A DNA stretch of 40,654 bases from JAXLWB01 sp046328715 (GCA_046328715.1 JAXLWB010000071.1:1-40654); one strand, 5' to 3'; positions 31,124 through 39,774 are shown, counted from the first letter of the stretch. Numbers and translations: made by a program. The notes: a model not told the origin generated them from the sequence alone.

Positions 31124-32449
31124 ATGCAGCAAAGGAAGATGAGTCGCCGAGAGTTTCTCTCGCTGACAGCCGTGTCGAGCACAGGAATCTTACTGGCAGC
31201 ATGTGTGGCACCACCTTCAAGCACGGGACAAGGCGCTGGTGCGAATGTTGCAAAGGAGGGGGTCGAGTTACAGTTCTGGGGTACTGCGGAACCGCAGACA
31301 TTACAGCCCGAGATCGACAAGTGGAACGAGGAGCACCCGGAGAGCAAGGTAAATTATCTCTTCACACCAGGGGTTAGCTCGGTGGGCACTAATCCCAAGT
31401 TTCTGGCGGCGACCTTGGGTGGCAATCCGCCCGACGTTGTTTGGCATGATGGTTCTAATTATGTCACGTCGGCTAGCTTGAATGCCTTCGAAGAACTGGA
31501 GTCACTTGCCACACGCGATGCCATTTCCAGCGATCTCTACTGGGAGGCGTTCTGGCCCAAGGTCAATTGGAAAGGCCATCTCTACGGCTTGCCCTTTAAT
31601 ACCGATGCACGGGCACTCTACTGGAACAAGAGTTACTTTGAAGAAGCAGGGTTGAGCGCCGCACCCAAGAGCATCGACGAGCTCGACAGTATGGTCGATG
31701 CCTTAACCAAAGGCAGCAAAGAGCAAGGCTATGACCGAGTAGGCTTTATTCCCTGGGTTGGCAATTGGTTCTTGCTGGCCTGGGGTTGGGATTGGGGTGC
31801 CGAACTGTGGGACGAAAAGAGCAACAAATTGCACCTCAATGCGCCAGAGATGATCAAAGCACTAGAATGGGAAGTCGGCTATGCCCAAAAATATGGTGTC
31901 GAAGAGTTGACCGCCTTTACCAAATCGATCGCTGGCGAAACCACCGATGCTTTTGTCACAGGCAACACAGCGATGGAAGCGACCGGCAACTGGGTGATTA
32001 GCGATTTACAGAACTATGCGCCTGATCTTGCCTATGAGATTGCGCCTGTCCCCGCCCCAGAAGGACGTTCGCCGATCACTTGGTCAGGCGGCTTTGTGCT
32101 GGGCATTCCGCGCGGGGCCAAACATCTGGAAGCCTCCTGGAATTTTCTCAAGTATGAAACGGGCAAAGATGCCCAACTCGGCTATTGCACCCGCATGAAT
32201 ACCATCCCAACCCATAAGGAGGCGTCGCAAGGCTTTGCCGACGCCCATCCCGAACAGAAGATCTTTGTGGACTTGCTGACTGCCACTCACATCGAACCTG
32301 TGATCCCTGAGTGGGAAAAAGCCTGGGATGCCCATATTCAGGCGGAACAAGAGGCGCTTTATGGCCGTAAAAGCGCCCAACAGGCGCTGGATGAGGCCAA
32401 CGCCAAGGTGCAAGAAATCATCGACAATCGCCTGAAGGAGATGGGGTAA
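31124..32449 (+). CDS. ABC transporter extracellular sugar-binding lipoprotein (family 1), second importer
   Basis: 441 residues with AGGAGG before ATG 31124. The signal MSRREFLSLTAVSSTGILLA ends in lipobox LAAC, again a twin-arginine-like motif plus lipidation. The mature protein has VELQFWGTAEPQTLQPEIDK, AATLGGNPPDVVWHDGSNYV, ALYWNKSYFEEAGLSAAPKS and a Trp-rich ligand-site segment (GWDWGAELWDEK). Order is binding protein first, then two permeases, unlike the first importer. It probably serves a different but related oligosaccharide. It lies downstream of the dehydratase across a repeat. Confidence 0.92.
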   Translation: MQQRKMSRREFLSLTAVSSTGILLAACVAPPSSTGQGAGANVAKEGVELQFWGTAEPQTLQPEIDKWNEEHPESKVNYLFTPGVSSVGTNPKFLAATLGGNPPDVVWHDGSNYVTSASLNAFEELESLATRDAISSDLYWEAFWPKVNWKGHLYGLPFNTDARALYWNKSYFEEAGLSAAPKSIDELDSMVDALTKGSKEQGYDRVGFIPWVGNWFLLAWGWDWGAELWDEKSNKLHLNAPEMIKALEWEVGYAQKYGVEELTAFTKSIAGETTDAFVTGNTAMEATGNWVISDLQNYAPDLAYEIAPVPAPEGRSPITWSGGFVLGIPRGAKHLEASWNFLKYETGKDAQLGYCTRMNTIPTHKEASQGFADAHPEQKIFVDLLTATHIEPVIPEWEKAWDAHIQAEQEALYGRKSAQQALDEANAKVQEIIDNRLKEMG

Positions 32450-32502
32450 GCACAAAGCACTTTCGGGGAAATTCCTTCCTTAGCCCCATCGGGGCGGTAT
32501 AG

Positions 32503-32574
32503 GGTAACCCAGGGCATCGCCCTGGGGATTAGAGGACATCCTTCTCTATCCCAGGACGATGTCCCTGGGTTACC
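32503..32574. repeat. Inverted repeat GGTAACCCAGGG / CCCTGGGTTACC
   Basis: The left arm 32503-32526 (GGTAACCCAGGGCATCGCCC...) pairs with the right arm 32550-32574 (ending GTCCCTGGGTTACC) with a few mismatches. Flanking GCCCCATCGGGGC (32483-32495) and GCCTGTTAGGC (32583-32593) form further small hairpins. It fills the gap between the binding protein and the permeases of the second importer. Confidence 0.75.
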
Positions 32575-32631
32575 GTAGGGTAGCCTGTTAGGCTAAAGTC
32601 CAAATTCACGTCATTACATCGTTACGATCCG

Positions 32632-33531
32632 ATGGGTACACCTATGAGCAAACTGCAGTGGCGCAATCTGTGGGCGGGGCTGGCCTTTACATCCCCGTTT
32701 CTTCTGGGCTTTCTGGCCTTGACGCTCTACCCATTGTTCGCCTCTTTTTATTACAGCTTCACCTCGTACAAAATCCTGACGCCACCCCAATGGATCGGCT
32801 TGGGTAACTATACTCAAATGGTGCGCGATGAGCTATTTTGGACGGCCATCAGCAACACGCTCCTCTATACAGCGATGGCCGTACCGGCTCAATTAGTCGT
32901 TGCCTTTGCACTAGCACTCGCTCTGAACGCCAAAATCCGCGGCTTGACCATTTACCGCACTTTATTCTATTTACCCTCATTGGTGCCGCTGGTCGCAGTG
33001 AGTATTCTTTGGCTGTGGCTCTTTCATACACGTTTTGGCCTGATCAACGTCGCCCTGCAAGCAATCGGTTTACCGCGCCTGGGCTGGCTGACCAATCCGA
33101 CGCTCGCCAAGCCATCGCTGGTCCTGATGAGTCTGTGGGGAATTGGGCCGACCATTGTGATCTATCTCGCCGGGTTGCAGGATGTGCCACAACAGCTCTA
33201 CGAAGCTGCCGAACTCGATGGAGCGTCCTGGCTACAAAAGATTCGCTTCGTGACTCTCCCGATGATGACCCCTGTGATCCTCTTTACTCTAATTATCGGC
33301 TTGATTGACTCATTTCAATACTTTACCCAAGTCTACATTATGACCAGCGGCGGCCCAGTGAACGCCACGTTGATGTATGTGATCTATCTGTATGACAACG
33401 CCTTTCGCTATATCGAAATGGGCTATGCGTCAGGGCTGGCCTGGATTCTCTTTCTGGTTGTGTTGCTCTGCACGCTCCTTATTCTGCGCACTTCGGCACG
33501 CTGGGTCTATTATGGAGGCGAGACACAGTGA
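32632..33531 (+). CDS. Carbohydrate ABC transporter permease, MalF/UgpA-like, second importer
   Basis: 299 residues if started at ATG 32632; ATG 32644 (MSKLQWRNLW) is equally possible because neither has a clear ribosome binding site. Six membrane helices; the first is about GLAFTSPFLLGFLALTLYPL. SFTSYKILTPPQWIGLGNYT follows helix 1. The coupling loop EAAELDGASWLQKIRFVTLP is intact. The TGA stop overlaps the next gene's GTG start (GTGA at 33528-33531), so the two permeases are translationally coupled. Confidence 0.92.
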   Translation: MGTPMSKLQWRNLWAGLAFTSPFLLGFLALTLYPLFASFYYSFTSYKILTPPQWIGLGNYTQMVRDELFWTAISNTLLYTAMAVPAQLVVAFALALALNAKIRGLTIYRTLFYLPSLVPLVAVSILWLWLFHTRFGLINVALQAIGLPRLGWLTNPTLAKPSLVLMSLWGIGPTIVIYLAGLQDVPQQLYEAAELDGASWLQKIRFVTLPMMTPVILFTLIIGLIDSFQYFTQVYIMTSGGPVNATLMYVIYLYDNAFRYIEMGYASGLAWILFLVVLLCTLLILRTSARWVYYGGETQ

Positions 33532-34376
33532 TCGTCATTCGCTCGCAAAAACGGGCCAGTCAGCTTGGCAAGCTGTTGATTCATCTTTTCCTGTTGCTGG
33601 TAGGTCTTCTCTTTGCCTTACCGCTGATTTGGCAAATCTCCTCGTCGCTCAAGATTGACAAACAACTTTTTGTCTTTCCACCGATTTGGATTCCACAGCC
33701 TGTTGACTGGCAGAATTATCCAGAAGCGCTGGCTGCCATGCCTTTTGTGACCTATGTGGGTAACACCCTTTGGATCGCACTGTGGAATGTCATCGGCATT
33801 CAACTTTCGTGTATCCCGGTTGCCTATGGGCTGTCACGCATCCAATGGCCGGGGCGCAACTTGCTCTTTGTGCTGGTCCTGGCGACGATGATGATGCCCT
33901 ATCCAGTCACCATGATCCCGCTCTATATTCTCTTTAAGAATCTTGGCTGGATCGGCACGATGAAGCCCTTGATTGTGCCAGCATTCTTGGGCGGGCCATT
34001 TTTTATCTTTCTCCTGCGCCAATTTTTTATGACCATCCCCATGGAACTCTCCGATGCGGCGACAATTGATGGTTGTTCGCATCTGCAAATTCTTCGCCAT
34101 ATTATTCTGCCACTCGCCAAACCGGTGCTGGCGACTGTGGCGCTCTTTACTTTTATGGCCAATTGGAATGATTTCCTAGGTCCGCTGATTTACCTTTCCG
34201 ACGATGCACAGTATACTCTTAGCATCGGACTGCAACGTTTTTTGGTGTTGCACCAAGCCAAGTGGGCTTATCTGATGGCGGCTTCGACCGTTTTCACCAT
34301 TCCGATCATCGTCCTCTTTTTTTTCACACAGCGTACCTTTATTCAAGGAATCACCTTAACCGGTCTGAAGGGATAA
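33528..34376 (+). CDS. Carbohydrate ABC transporter permease, MalG/UgpE-like, second importer
   Basis: 282 residues starting at GTG 33528, overlapping the previous stop by four bases. About six membrane helices; SSLKIDKQLFVFPPIWIPQP follows helix 1. The ATPase contact loop is ELSDAATIDGCSHLQILRHI, and the C-terminus RTFIQGITLTGLKG parallels the equivalent permease of the first importer (RVFIRSIVLTGMKG). It is followed after 5 bases by the GNAT-PHP gene, which is probably in the same operon. Confidence 0.92.
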   Translation: MIVIRSQKRASQLGKLLIHLFLLLVGLLFALPLIWQISSSLKIDKQLFVFPPIWIPQPVDWQNYPEALAAMPFVTYVGNTLWIALWNVIGIQLSCIPVAYGLSRIQWPGRNLLFVLVLATMMMPYPVTMIPLYILFKNLGWIGTMKPLIVPAFLGGPFFIFLLRQFFMTIPMELSDAATIDGCSHLQILRHIILPLAKPVLATVALFTFMANWNDFLGPLIYLSDDAQYTLSIGLQRFLVLHQAKWAYLMAASTVFTIPIIVLFFFTQRTFIQGITLTGLKG

Positions 34377-34381
34377 CCGTG

Positions 34382-36340
34382 ATGATGTCTGAGAATCCAC
34401 GCCTGCTGGCCATGATCAACCAGCCGGAGCATTTTACATTTCCACTCACCTTGCGCAATGGCGAGCGGGTCACCTTTCGTCCCCTGCGACAGGAGGATGC
34501 GCAGCACCTGGGCACCTACTTTACCTCGCTCTCAACCGATACTACGAACCGATTTGGGCCGCATGCCTTTACTGTTGAAAAAGCACAGGAATTATGCGAC
34601 CAAGTCGGGCAGGGAGATACGGTACGTATGATAGCGATCCGTACCGAGCAGGAAGAAGTCATTGCTTACTACCTGCTCCAGTTTGCCATCTCCGAAGACG
34701 ACTGCAAACGTTACAATGAGTACGGCATCCAATTGGATGCAGCCATCGACTGCCGTTTTGCCCCCTCGGTGCTAGACAATTTTCAGCACAGCGGGCTGGG
34801 AATGGCCTTGATGGATTGTTGTAAAAAAATTGCGCGCACCCTCGCTTGTCAGCGCATGATCTTGATGGGTGGCGTCTATGTTTGGAATGACAAGGCACTC
34901 CCGTATTACATCAAGGCTGGCTTCCGCAAAGCTGGCTCCTTCCGGGTCGGCACCCCTAAAGAAAGTGATGATATGATCCTCGATCTCGCCACAGACTTCC
35001 ATTTTCAGGGTCAACTTACGGCCCGTGACTGCAAACGGCATATCCCACACACCTTCGAGCTGCCGCCTGGCTGTGGGCAACTCAACCTTCGCCTGCACTT
35101 CGATCCCTTTGTGGTCCAGGACTTTCACAATATGATCTGTATCACGCTCTTCGATCCCACCGGCTTTCGCGGGGCTGGTCATCGAGGTGGCAACCAACAC
35201 GTAGTGCAGATCAGCGCCGACGCCGCAACACCGGGCTACTTGGCGGGTGACTTGCCCGCTGGCACCTGGATTGTCCAGCTTGACACGCACATGATCATGC
35301 CTGGAGCACCGATCCACTACGATCTGGACATTTCTTATACAACTCTTGCTGCCTCCAGTACAGCCAACTCTCCCTCACAATCGACTCAAACTCCGTCCGT
35401 ATCCCAACAAAGTGCTGGCTGGTATCGCGGTGATTTGCACAGCCATACCGATCACTCGGACGGTAGCCGCAGCGTAACCGAATTGATCCAGAGTGCGAAA
35501 GACGTTCATCTTGACTTCATTTTTCTCACTGACCACAACACAATTTCTCACCTGCAAGGATTGGAGCGCTTTGCCAGCGACGAGCTTTTGTTGGCGGGCG
35601 GTCTGGAACTGACGACTTTTTACGGTCATGCGCTCTGTTTGGGCACACGACAGTGGGTCGATTGGCGAGTGCGTCCCGGCAACAGCAGCATGGCCGAAAT
35701 TGCCAGCAACAGTTACGCACAAAACCAAGTCTTTATCATCGCCCATCCGGAAGCGATCGGCGATCCATCGTGTACAGGCTGTCGTTGGCGCTACGGCGAG
35801 ATGATGCCGGGAACATCCAACCTGGTCGAAATCTGGAATGGCCCGTGGGGCGGCGAGTCGAACAACGAAAACGCGCTCTCGCTCTGGTACGATTGGCTCA
35901 ACCAGGGGCGGCGCTTGGTCGCCACCGCCGGAACCGATACGCATAGCTCCAAAGATTATGCAGAACGACCCGGCTTCAACGTGATCTACGCCGAAACATT
36001 GAGCGAAGCTGCCCTGCTGCAAGCGATCAAACTGGGCCACCTGTATCTGAGCAGTGGACCACGACTGGTCTTGAGCGCCCATAACGAGGCTGGCCAAACG
36101 TGGATGATGGGCGATCAGGTCGATCAATCCGTTACCCTGGTGGCCGAGTGGTCCGAAAGCCCTGCGGATGGATTGCTGCGTGTCCTCGCCAATGGCCGAT
36201 TACAATCCAGCCAAGGTACGGGCAGCACAGGGCGAGTGGAGTGGCAAGTCACACCCGAAGAAGCAGCATGGGTCGTGGTCGAACTGCGTTCGGCAGCAGG
36301 GGAGTTATTGGCGATCACCAACCCGATCTTTATGCGCTAA
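34382..36340 (+). CDS. Fusion of GNAT acetyltransferase with CehA/McbA-type PHP metallohydrolase
   Basis: About 652 residues from ATG 34382 (GTG 34379 and ATG 34385 are alternatives; AAGGG lies at 34368-34372). Residues ~15-200 form a GNAT domain: VTFRPLRQEDAQHLGTYFTS, the acetyl-CoA loop NFQHSGLGMALMDCC (133-147) and KALPYYIKAGFRKAGSF. Residues ~205-335 form the beta-sandwich that precedes PHP domains in CehA-like proteins (HTFELPPGCGQLNLRLHFDP). The PHP domain holds the metal ligands: DLHSHTDHSDG (His353, His355), TDHNT (Asp384, His385), IAHPEA (His455) and GTDTHSS (Asp519, His521). PHP enzymes of this type hydrolyse phosphoesters or carbamate-like esters. The GNAT fusion is unusual. It follows the importer genes directly, so a substrate handled by that importer is likely. 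Confidence 0.85.
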   Translation: MMSENPRLLAMINQPEHFTFPLTLRNGERVTFRPLRQEDAQHLGTYFTSLSTDTTNRFGPHAFTVEKAQELCDQVGQGDTVRMIAIRTEQEEVIAYYLLQFAISEDDCKRYNEYGIQLDAAIDCRFAPSVLDNFQHSGLGMALMDCCKKIARTLACQRMILMGGVYVWNDKALPYYIKAGFRKAGSFRVGTPKESDDMILDLATDFHFQGQLTARDCKRHIPHTFELPPGCGQLNLRLHFDPFVVQDFHNMICITLFDPTGFRGAGHRGGNQHVVQISADAATPGYLAGDLPAGTWIVQLDTHMIMPGAPIHYDLDISYTTLAASSTANSPSQSTQTPSVSQQSAGWYRGDLHSHTDHSDGSRSVTELIQSAKDVHLDFIFLTDHNTISHLQGLERFASDELLLAGGLELTTFYGHALCLGTRQWVDWRVRPGNSSMAEIASNSYAQNQVFIIAHPEAIGDPSCTGCRWRYGEMMPGTSNLVEIWNGPWGGESNNENALSLWYDWLNQGRRLVATAGTDTHSSKDYAERPGFNVIYAETLSEAALLQAIKLGHLYLSSGPRLVLSAHNEAGQTWMMGDQVDQSVTLVAEWSESPADGLLRVLANGRLQSSQGTGSTGRVEWQVTPEEAAWVVVELRSAAGELLAITNPIFMR

Positions 36341-36356
36341 GCGCGTTCACAAGCAG

Positions 36357-36426
36357 GTAATTTTCTTCCGGGAAGGGTAGATTGCTATAGTTTCACTTGC
36401 GCAGGAGCCTTCCCGGAAGATGTTAC
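36357..36426. repeat. Hairpin repeat TCTTCCGGGAAGG / CCTTCCCGGAAGA
   Basis: TCTTCCGGGAAGG (36364-36376) is the exact inverse complement of CCTTCCCGGAAGA (36408-36420). Outer GTAA (36357-36360) and TTAC (36423-36426) extend the symmetry. It lies in the 119-base gap between the GNAT-PHP and amidohydrolase genes. No T-tract follows. Confidence 0.7.
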
Positions 36427-36459
36427 CAAAGGGGCTAAGCAGATCAGGAATCTATACTT

Positions 36460-37299
36460 ATGCTCATCGATACACACGTTCATGTCTGGGAGATTGACCC
36501 GCCACGCTATCCGGTTGGACCGACGGCACCCAACTGGACTGCACTGCCCGACGAGCCAGGCACGGCTGATGAATTGATCGCCGAGATGGATGCACACGGG
36601 GTGGATAAAACGGTCCTGGTGCAGACCAGTTGGTCCACCTGGGATAATGGCTACATAGCTGATTCGGTCGCTCGTTTTCCAACTCGTCTCATCGGTCACG
36701 GCTTGATCGACCCACAGAATCCCAACAATGCCGAGCAGGCGCGCTATTGGGTCAAAGAGCGCGGTCTGGCCGGTTTTCGCTTTCATCCGATGTATTACCC
36801 GAACGAGAAGATTCTACTTACCGCGCAAAATCAACCGCTTTGGGAGGAGATCGCCGCTCTCGACGTGGTGATCCAGTTTCACTTGCGTGCTGAACAGGCA
36901 GATCAGGTGGCCGCCATTGCTGCACGCTATCCTCACCTGCGCCTGATCATTGACCACATGGGCTATCCGCAGATCGACCAACCCGCAGCGGCCTTTGATC
37001 CAATTGTTGACCTGGCCCGTTTCCCCAATATTTGTTTCAAACTGTCGGACGTAAAAGGGCGCTCCCAACTGCCATTCCCCCATCCCGATGTCCATCCCTT
37101 CATTCAACGGCTACTGGATGCTTTTGGCGCAGAGCGGACCATTTGGGGCACTGGTTATCCTGGACATCACCGCGTCAAACACAACTGGCATAGCCTAGCC
37201 GATGAATTGCGCTTGATTCAAGAAGGGTTGCCATTTTTAAGCGATATTCAACGCCGACGCATTTTAGGCGAAACTGCATTTGAGCTATGGAGGCTGTAA
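36460..37299 (+). CDS. COG3618-like amidohydrolase (lactonase/hydrolase-type TIM barrel) with WGTGYP motif
   Basis: 279 residues. The barrel begins MLIDTHVHVW (His6, His8), then FRFHPMYYP, IQFHLRAEQ (His141), IIDHMGYPQI (His166) and CFKLSDVKGR. The final strand reads RTIWGTGYPGHH. In L-fuconolactonase and 2-pyrone-4,6-dicarboxylate lactonase-like relatives this is usually GTDxP/GSDxP with a catalytic Asp; here position 232 is Gly. Either activity is altered or this is a subgroup using another residue. The family opens lactones, which would suit hydrolysis of a sugar lactone in this locus. It overlaps nothing and ends 1 base before the UxuA-type start. Confidence 0.82.
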   Translation: MLIDTHVHVWEIDPPRYPVGPTAPNWTALPDEPGTADELIAEMDAHGVDKTVLVQTSWSTWDNGYIADSVARFPTRLIGHGLIDPQNPNNAEQARYWVKERGLAGFRFHPMYYPNEKILLTAQNQPLWEEIAALDVVIQFHLRAEQADQVAAIAARYPHLRLIIDHMGYPQIDQPAAAFDPIVDLARFPNICFKLSDVKGRSQLPFPHPDVHPFIQRLLDAFGAERTIWGTGYPGHHRVKHNWHSLADELRLIQEGLPFLSDIQRRRILGETAFELWRL

Positions 37300-37300
37300 G

Positions 37301-38296
37301 ATGATTCGACTTGCGATGGTCTCCCGTCCCCTGGCCGAGGCTGACTTGCGCCTGGCCAAACAGATGGGCATGACCGATGTGGTGACCACGATGACTGGTG
37401 TGCCGATGATGCCCGAACCCATTCAACGACCGGCCTGGAGTTATCTGGATCTGTTGCATCTACGGCAACGGGTGGACGATGCTGGATTGACCCTTTCGGT
37501 GATCGAAGGCTACCAGCTTTCTGACCGTATCACCCTCGGCTTGCCCGGCCGTGATGAGGATCTGGCACAGGTTTGTGAAACGATCACCAACATGGGGCGA
37601 GTAGGTATTCCGATTTACTGTTACAACTTTATGGCGGTCTTCAATTGGCTGCGCACCTCTACTTCGCTACGCGGACGGGGCGACGCGCTGGTGACCAAGT
37701 TTGACGCTGCACAGCTTGCCAATGCGCCACTCACCTATGCTGGCGAAACCACCGATGACCAGATGTGGGAGAACTTCCACTACTTTTTGCAGCGAGTGTT
37801 GCCCGTGGCCGAGGCTGCCAAGGTCAAACTTGCTCTCCACCCTGACGATCCACCGATGTCGCCCGTGTTGGGATTAGCACGGATCATGCGCAGTATGGAG
37901 GCGTTTCAACGTGTGCTCGATCTGGCGGACAGCCCATCCAACGGCATCACCTTCTGCCAGGGTAACTTTGCGGCGATGGGCAACGTGAATCTTCCGGATG
38001 CGATCCGCTATTTTGGAGCGCGCAAAAAGCTCTTCTTTGCCCACTTCCGTGACATCCGGGGCAGCGTGCCTGTCTTTGAAGAGACCTTTCACGATGAAGG
38101 CAAAACCGATATGGCAGCGGCGATGCGGGCCTATTTCGACATTGACTTTGACGGCCCGATGCGCCCCGACCATGCCCCCACCATGGAAGGCGAGTCGAAT
38201 GACAATCCCGGCTACATGGTGCGTGGCAAAATCTTTGCGATTGGCTACATGCGCGGGCTGATCGATTCGATTATGAGCGAACGGAGCAGGGATTAA
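37301..38296 (+). CDS. uxuA: D-mannonate dehydratase, UxuA family
   Basis: 331 residues from ATG 37301. GGAGG at 37289-37293, inside the upstream gene's end, fixes this start over an in-frame TTG at 37280. Family motifs are clear: VTTMTGVPMM, LALHPDDPPMSPVLGLARI, ITFCQGNFAAMGNVN, FFAHFRDIRGSVPVFEETFH and DGPMRPDHAPTMEGES, which carry the His, Cys and Asp metal ligands of UxuA. The enzyme removes water from D-mannonate to give 2-keto-3-deoxy-D-gluconate in hexuronate breakdown. The gene abuts the amidohydrolase gene, so the two are almost certainly co-translated. Some UxuA-like enzymes act on other hexonates, so the exact substrate is probable, not certain. Confidence 0.86.
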   Translation: MIRLAMVSRPLAEADLRLAKQMGMTDVVTTMTGVPMMPEPIQRPAWSYLDLLHLRQRVDDAGLTLSVIEGYQLSDRITLGLPGRDEDLAQVCETITNMGRVGIPIYCYNFMAVFNWLRTSTSLRGRGDALVTKFDAAQLANAPLTYAGETTDDQMWENFHYFLQRVLPVAEAAKVKLALHPDDPPMSPVLGLARIMRSMEAFQRVLDLADSPSNGITFCQGNFAAMGNVNLPDAIRYFGARKKLFFAHFRDIRGSVPVFEETFHDEGKTDMAAAMRAYFDIDFDGPMRPDHAPTMEGESNDNPGYMVRGKIFAIGYMRGLIDSIMSERSRD

Positions 38297-38324
38297 AAAG
38301 CGATTGTATCTAATCAGACATACC

Positions 38325-38395
38325 ACAACAACGAACTGAGAAAGAAACGAAAAATGTGCGACAACGACTTCGTTCCTTTCTTAATTCGCTGTTGT
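38325..38395. repeat. Long imperfect hairpin downstream of uxuA
   Basis: The 27-base arm at 38325-38351 (starting ACAACAACGAACTG) pairs with 38369-38395 (ending TTCGCTGTTGT) with about four mismatches. It starts 28 bases after the uxuA stop. The outer stem word ACAACA is shared with the hairpin at 10570-10634. It may end or stabilise the uxuA transcript; only a short T-run (38394-38399) follows. Confidence 0.65.
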
Positions 38396-38444
38396 TTTTC
38401 GAAAGGCTGCCTGCTTACAAGCAATTTTGATTTTTTAGACTTTC

Positions 38445-38459
38445 GGTATACCATATACC
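38445..38459. promoter_or_regulatory. Candidate GntR/FadR-type operator (GGTATACC with a second half-site)
   Basis: GGTATACC at 38445-38452 is a perfect palindrome, and GGTATA/TATACC (38445-38450 and 38454-38459) form a second, overlapping symmetry. The E. coli UxuR/ExuR operators are known to centre on TGGTATACCA, and this site lies between a UxuA-type gene and a sugar importer. An AT-rich stretch with TTAGAC (38435-38440) sits just upstream and could be a -35. No GntR gene is in the window. Confidence 0.5.
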
Positions 38460-38568
38460 AGATTGTCTCACCCTGTTCTCTCAGCGTTAAACAGGGAAAG
38501 CTGTAGACACTCAACCCGCTCCAAAAACTAAATAGTACTCACCGTTCCTACCACAAAGGAGGAGGATC

Positions 38569-39774
38569 ATGTCGGAACTGACTGCAGGTGATGGCAAACG
38601 TTTTGTTTCACGCCGGGAAGTATTGCGTGGCATGGCAGCACTTGGTGTTGTTTCGGTTGGTGCAAATTTGTTGGCAGGTTGTGTAGCGGCACCCGCTGCA
38701 CCCGCAGGTGAAAGTAAACCAGCGGCTGCAAGCCAACCAGCCGCTGCCGACACCGGTCCTGATCCCAAAAGCTTAAAGCCTTTTGTGCCCAGCGACAAAG
38801 CTGGCGAAATACCAAATCTCCCCAAACGCATTGCCTGGGCCAATACCTCCAACGCCGAATTCTTCCTCGCCATCACCAACTCGATCCAGATGGCAGCCGA
38901 AGATCGAGGCATCGAATTTATTACAGCAATTGCCAATGATGACTCGGCCAAGAATATCGAGCAGATCAACACCTTCTTGCAACGTGGGATCGCCGCGCTC
39001 TGCATCCAACCGCTGGATGCCAACGCCCAAGCCCCGCTGATGCAACAGGCGATTGACAGCGGTGTGGCCGTGCTTTCGCTTGTCACTCCACCCAGCACGA
39101 CCCAAGCTGTGGCCGATCAATACAAGGTTGGCTATACCCAAGGCAAAGCCGCCGCCAAGTGGATCACCGAAAATTTGGATGGCAAAGCCAAGGTTCACTA
39201 CTACAATATCGACACGATTGAGGTCCTGATTGCTCGCCATAAAGGCGTGCTCGACGGCGTAAAGGAAGCAGGCGACGGCGTAGAGATTGTCAGCGACGTC
39301 AACGCCGGTGCCATCACCAACGAAGCAGGCTTCAATACCATGAACACGGTCTTGCAAGCCCATCCCGATGTCAATGTGATTCTCGGCGGCGACACCTTGG
39401 TACTAGGCGCATTGGCCGCACTGGAAGCCGCTGGCAAAGCGAATGACAAGATCTACATCTCCGGCATTGATGGCGATACCGAAGCGCTCAAAAAGATCAA
39501 AGAAGGAGGCCCTTACAAAGCCAGCTTTGCCTTTGCTTACAACATGATGGGCTACGCCTGGGGCAACTACGCCGCCGACTGGCTCGAAGGCAAGGATATT
39601 CCGATGGTGATGCAATTCAACGCCATCGAACTCAACTCGGCAGAGACCATCGATGAATTCCAAGCTTCCATGAACAACGTGCGTGAATCCTGGAAGTCCG
39701 CTGAAAAATACTTCACCAATCTCGGCAACATCAGCTACGCCACGCGCCAGAATTACATTCGGGTCGCGGCGTAG
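38569..39774 (+). CDS. Sugar ABC transporter substrate-binding lipoprotein, RbsB-like (type 1 periplasmic fold)
   Basis: 401 residues; a very strong AAAGGAGGAGG starts at 38555. The signal has a twin-arginine-like SRREVLRG motif and lipobox LAGC, followed by an Ala/Pro linker. The mature domain matches the ribose-type binding family: RIAWANTSNAEFFLAITNSI, FLQRGIAALCIQPLDANAQA, GYTQGKAAAKWITENLDGKA, the hinge strand VNVILGGDTLVLGALAALEA and ISGIDGDTEALKKI. This is a different transporter class from the two family 1 proteins upstream and should pair with the RbsC-like permease that begins at 40040. It probably binds a monosaccharide or sugar acid. Preceded by the GntR-like operator candidate. 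Confidence 0.92.
   Translation: MSELTAGDGKRFVSRREVLRGMAALGVVSVGANLLAGCVAAPAAPAGESKPAAASQPAAADTGPDPKSLKPFVPSDKAGEIPNLPKRIAWANTSNAEFFLAITNSIQMAAEDRGIEFITAIANDDSAKNIEQINTFLQRGIAALCIQPLDANAQAPLMQQAIDSGVAVLSLVTPPSTTQAVADQYKVGYTQGKAAAKWITENLDGKAKVHYYNIDTIEVLIARHKGVLDGVKEAGDGVEIVSDVNAGAITNEAGFNTMNTVLQAHPDVNVILGGDTLVLGALAALEAAGKANDKIYISGIDGDTEALKKIKEGGPYKASFAFAYNMMGYAWGNYAADWLEGKDIPMVMQFNAIELNSAETIDEFQASMNNVRESWKSAEKYFTNLGNISYATRQNYIRVAA

Noticed and set aside
35375..36127. Minus-strand open frame (250 codons) across the PHP domain
   Set aside because: The plus-strand frame carries all PHP metal motifs; the reverse reading has no recognisable features.
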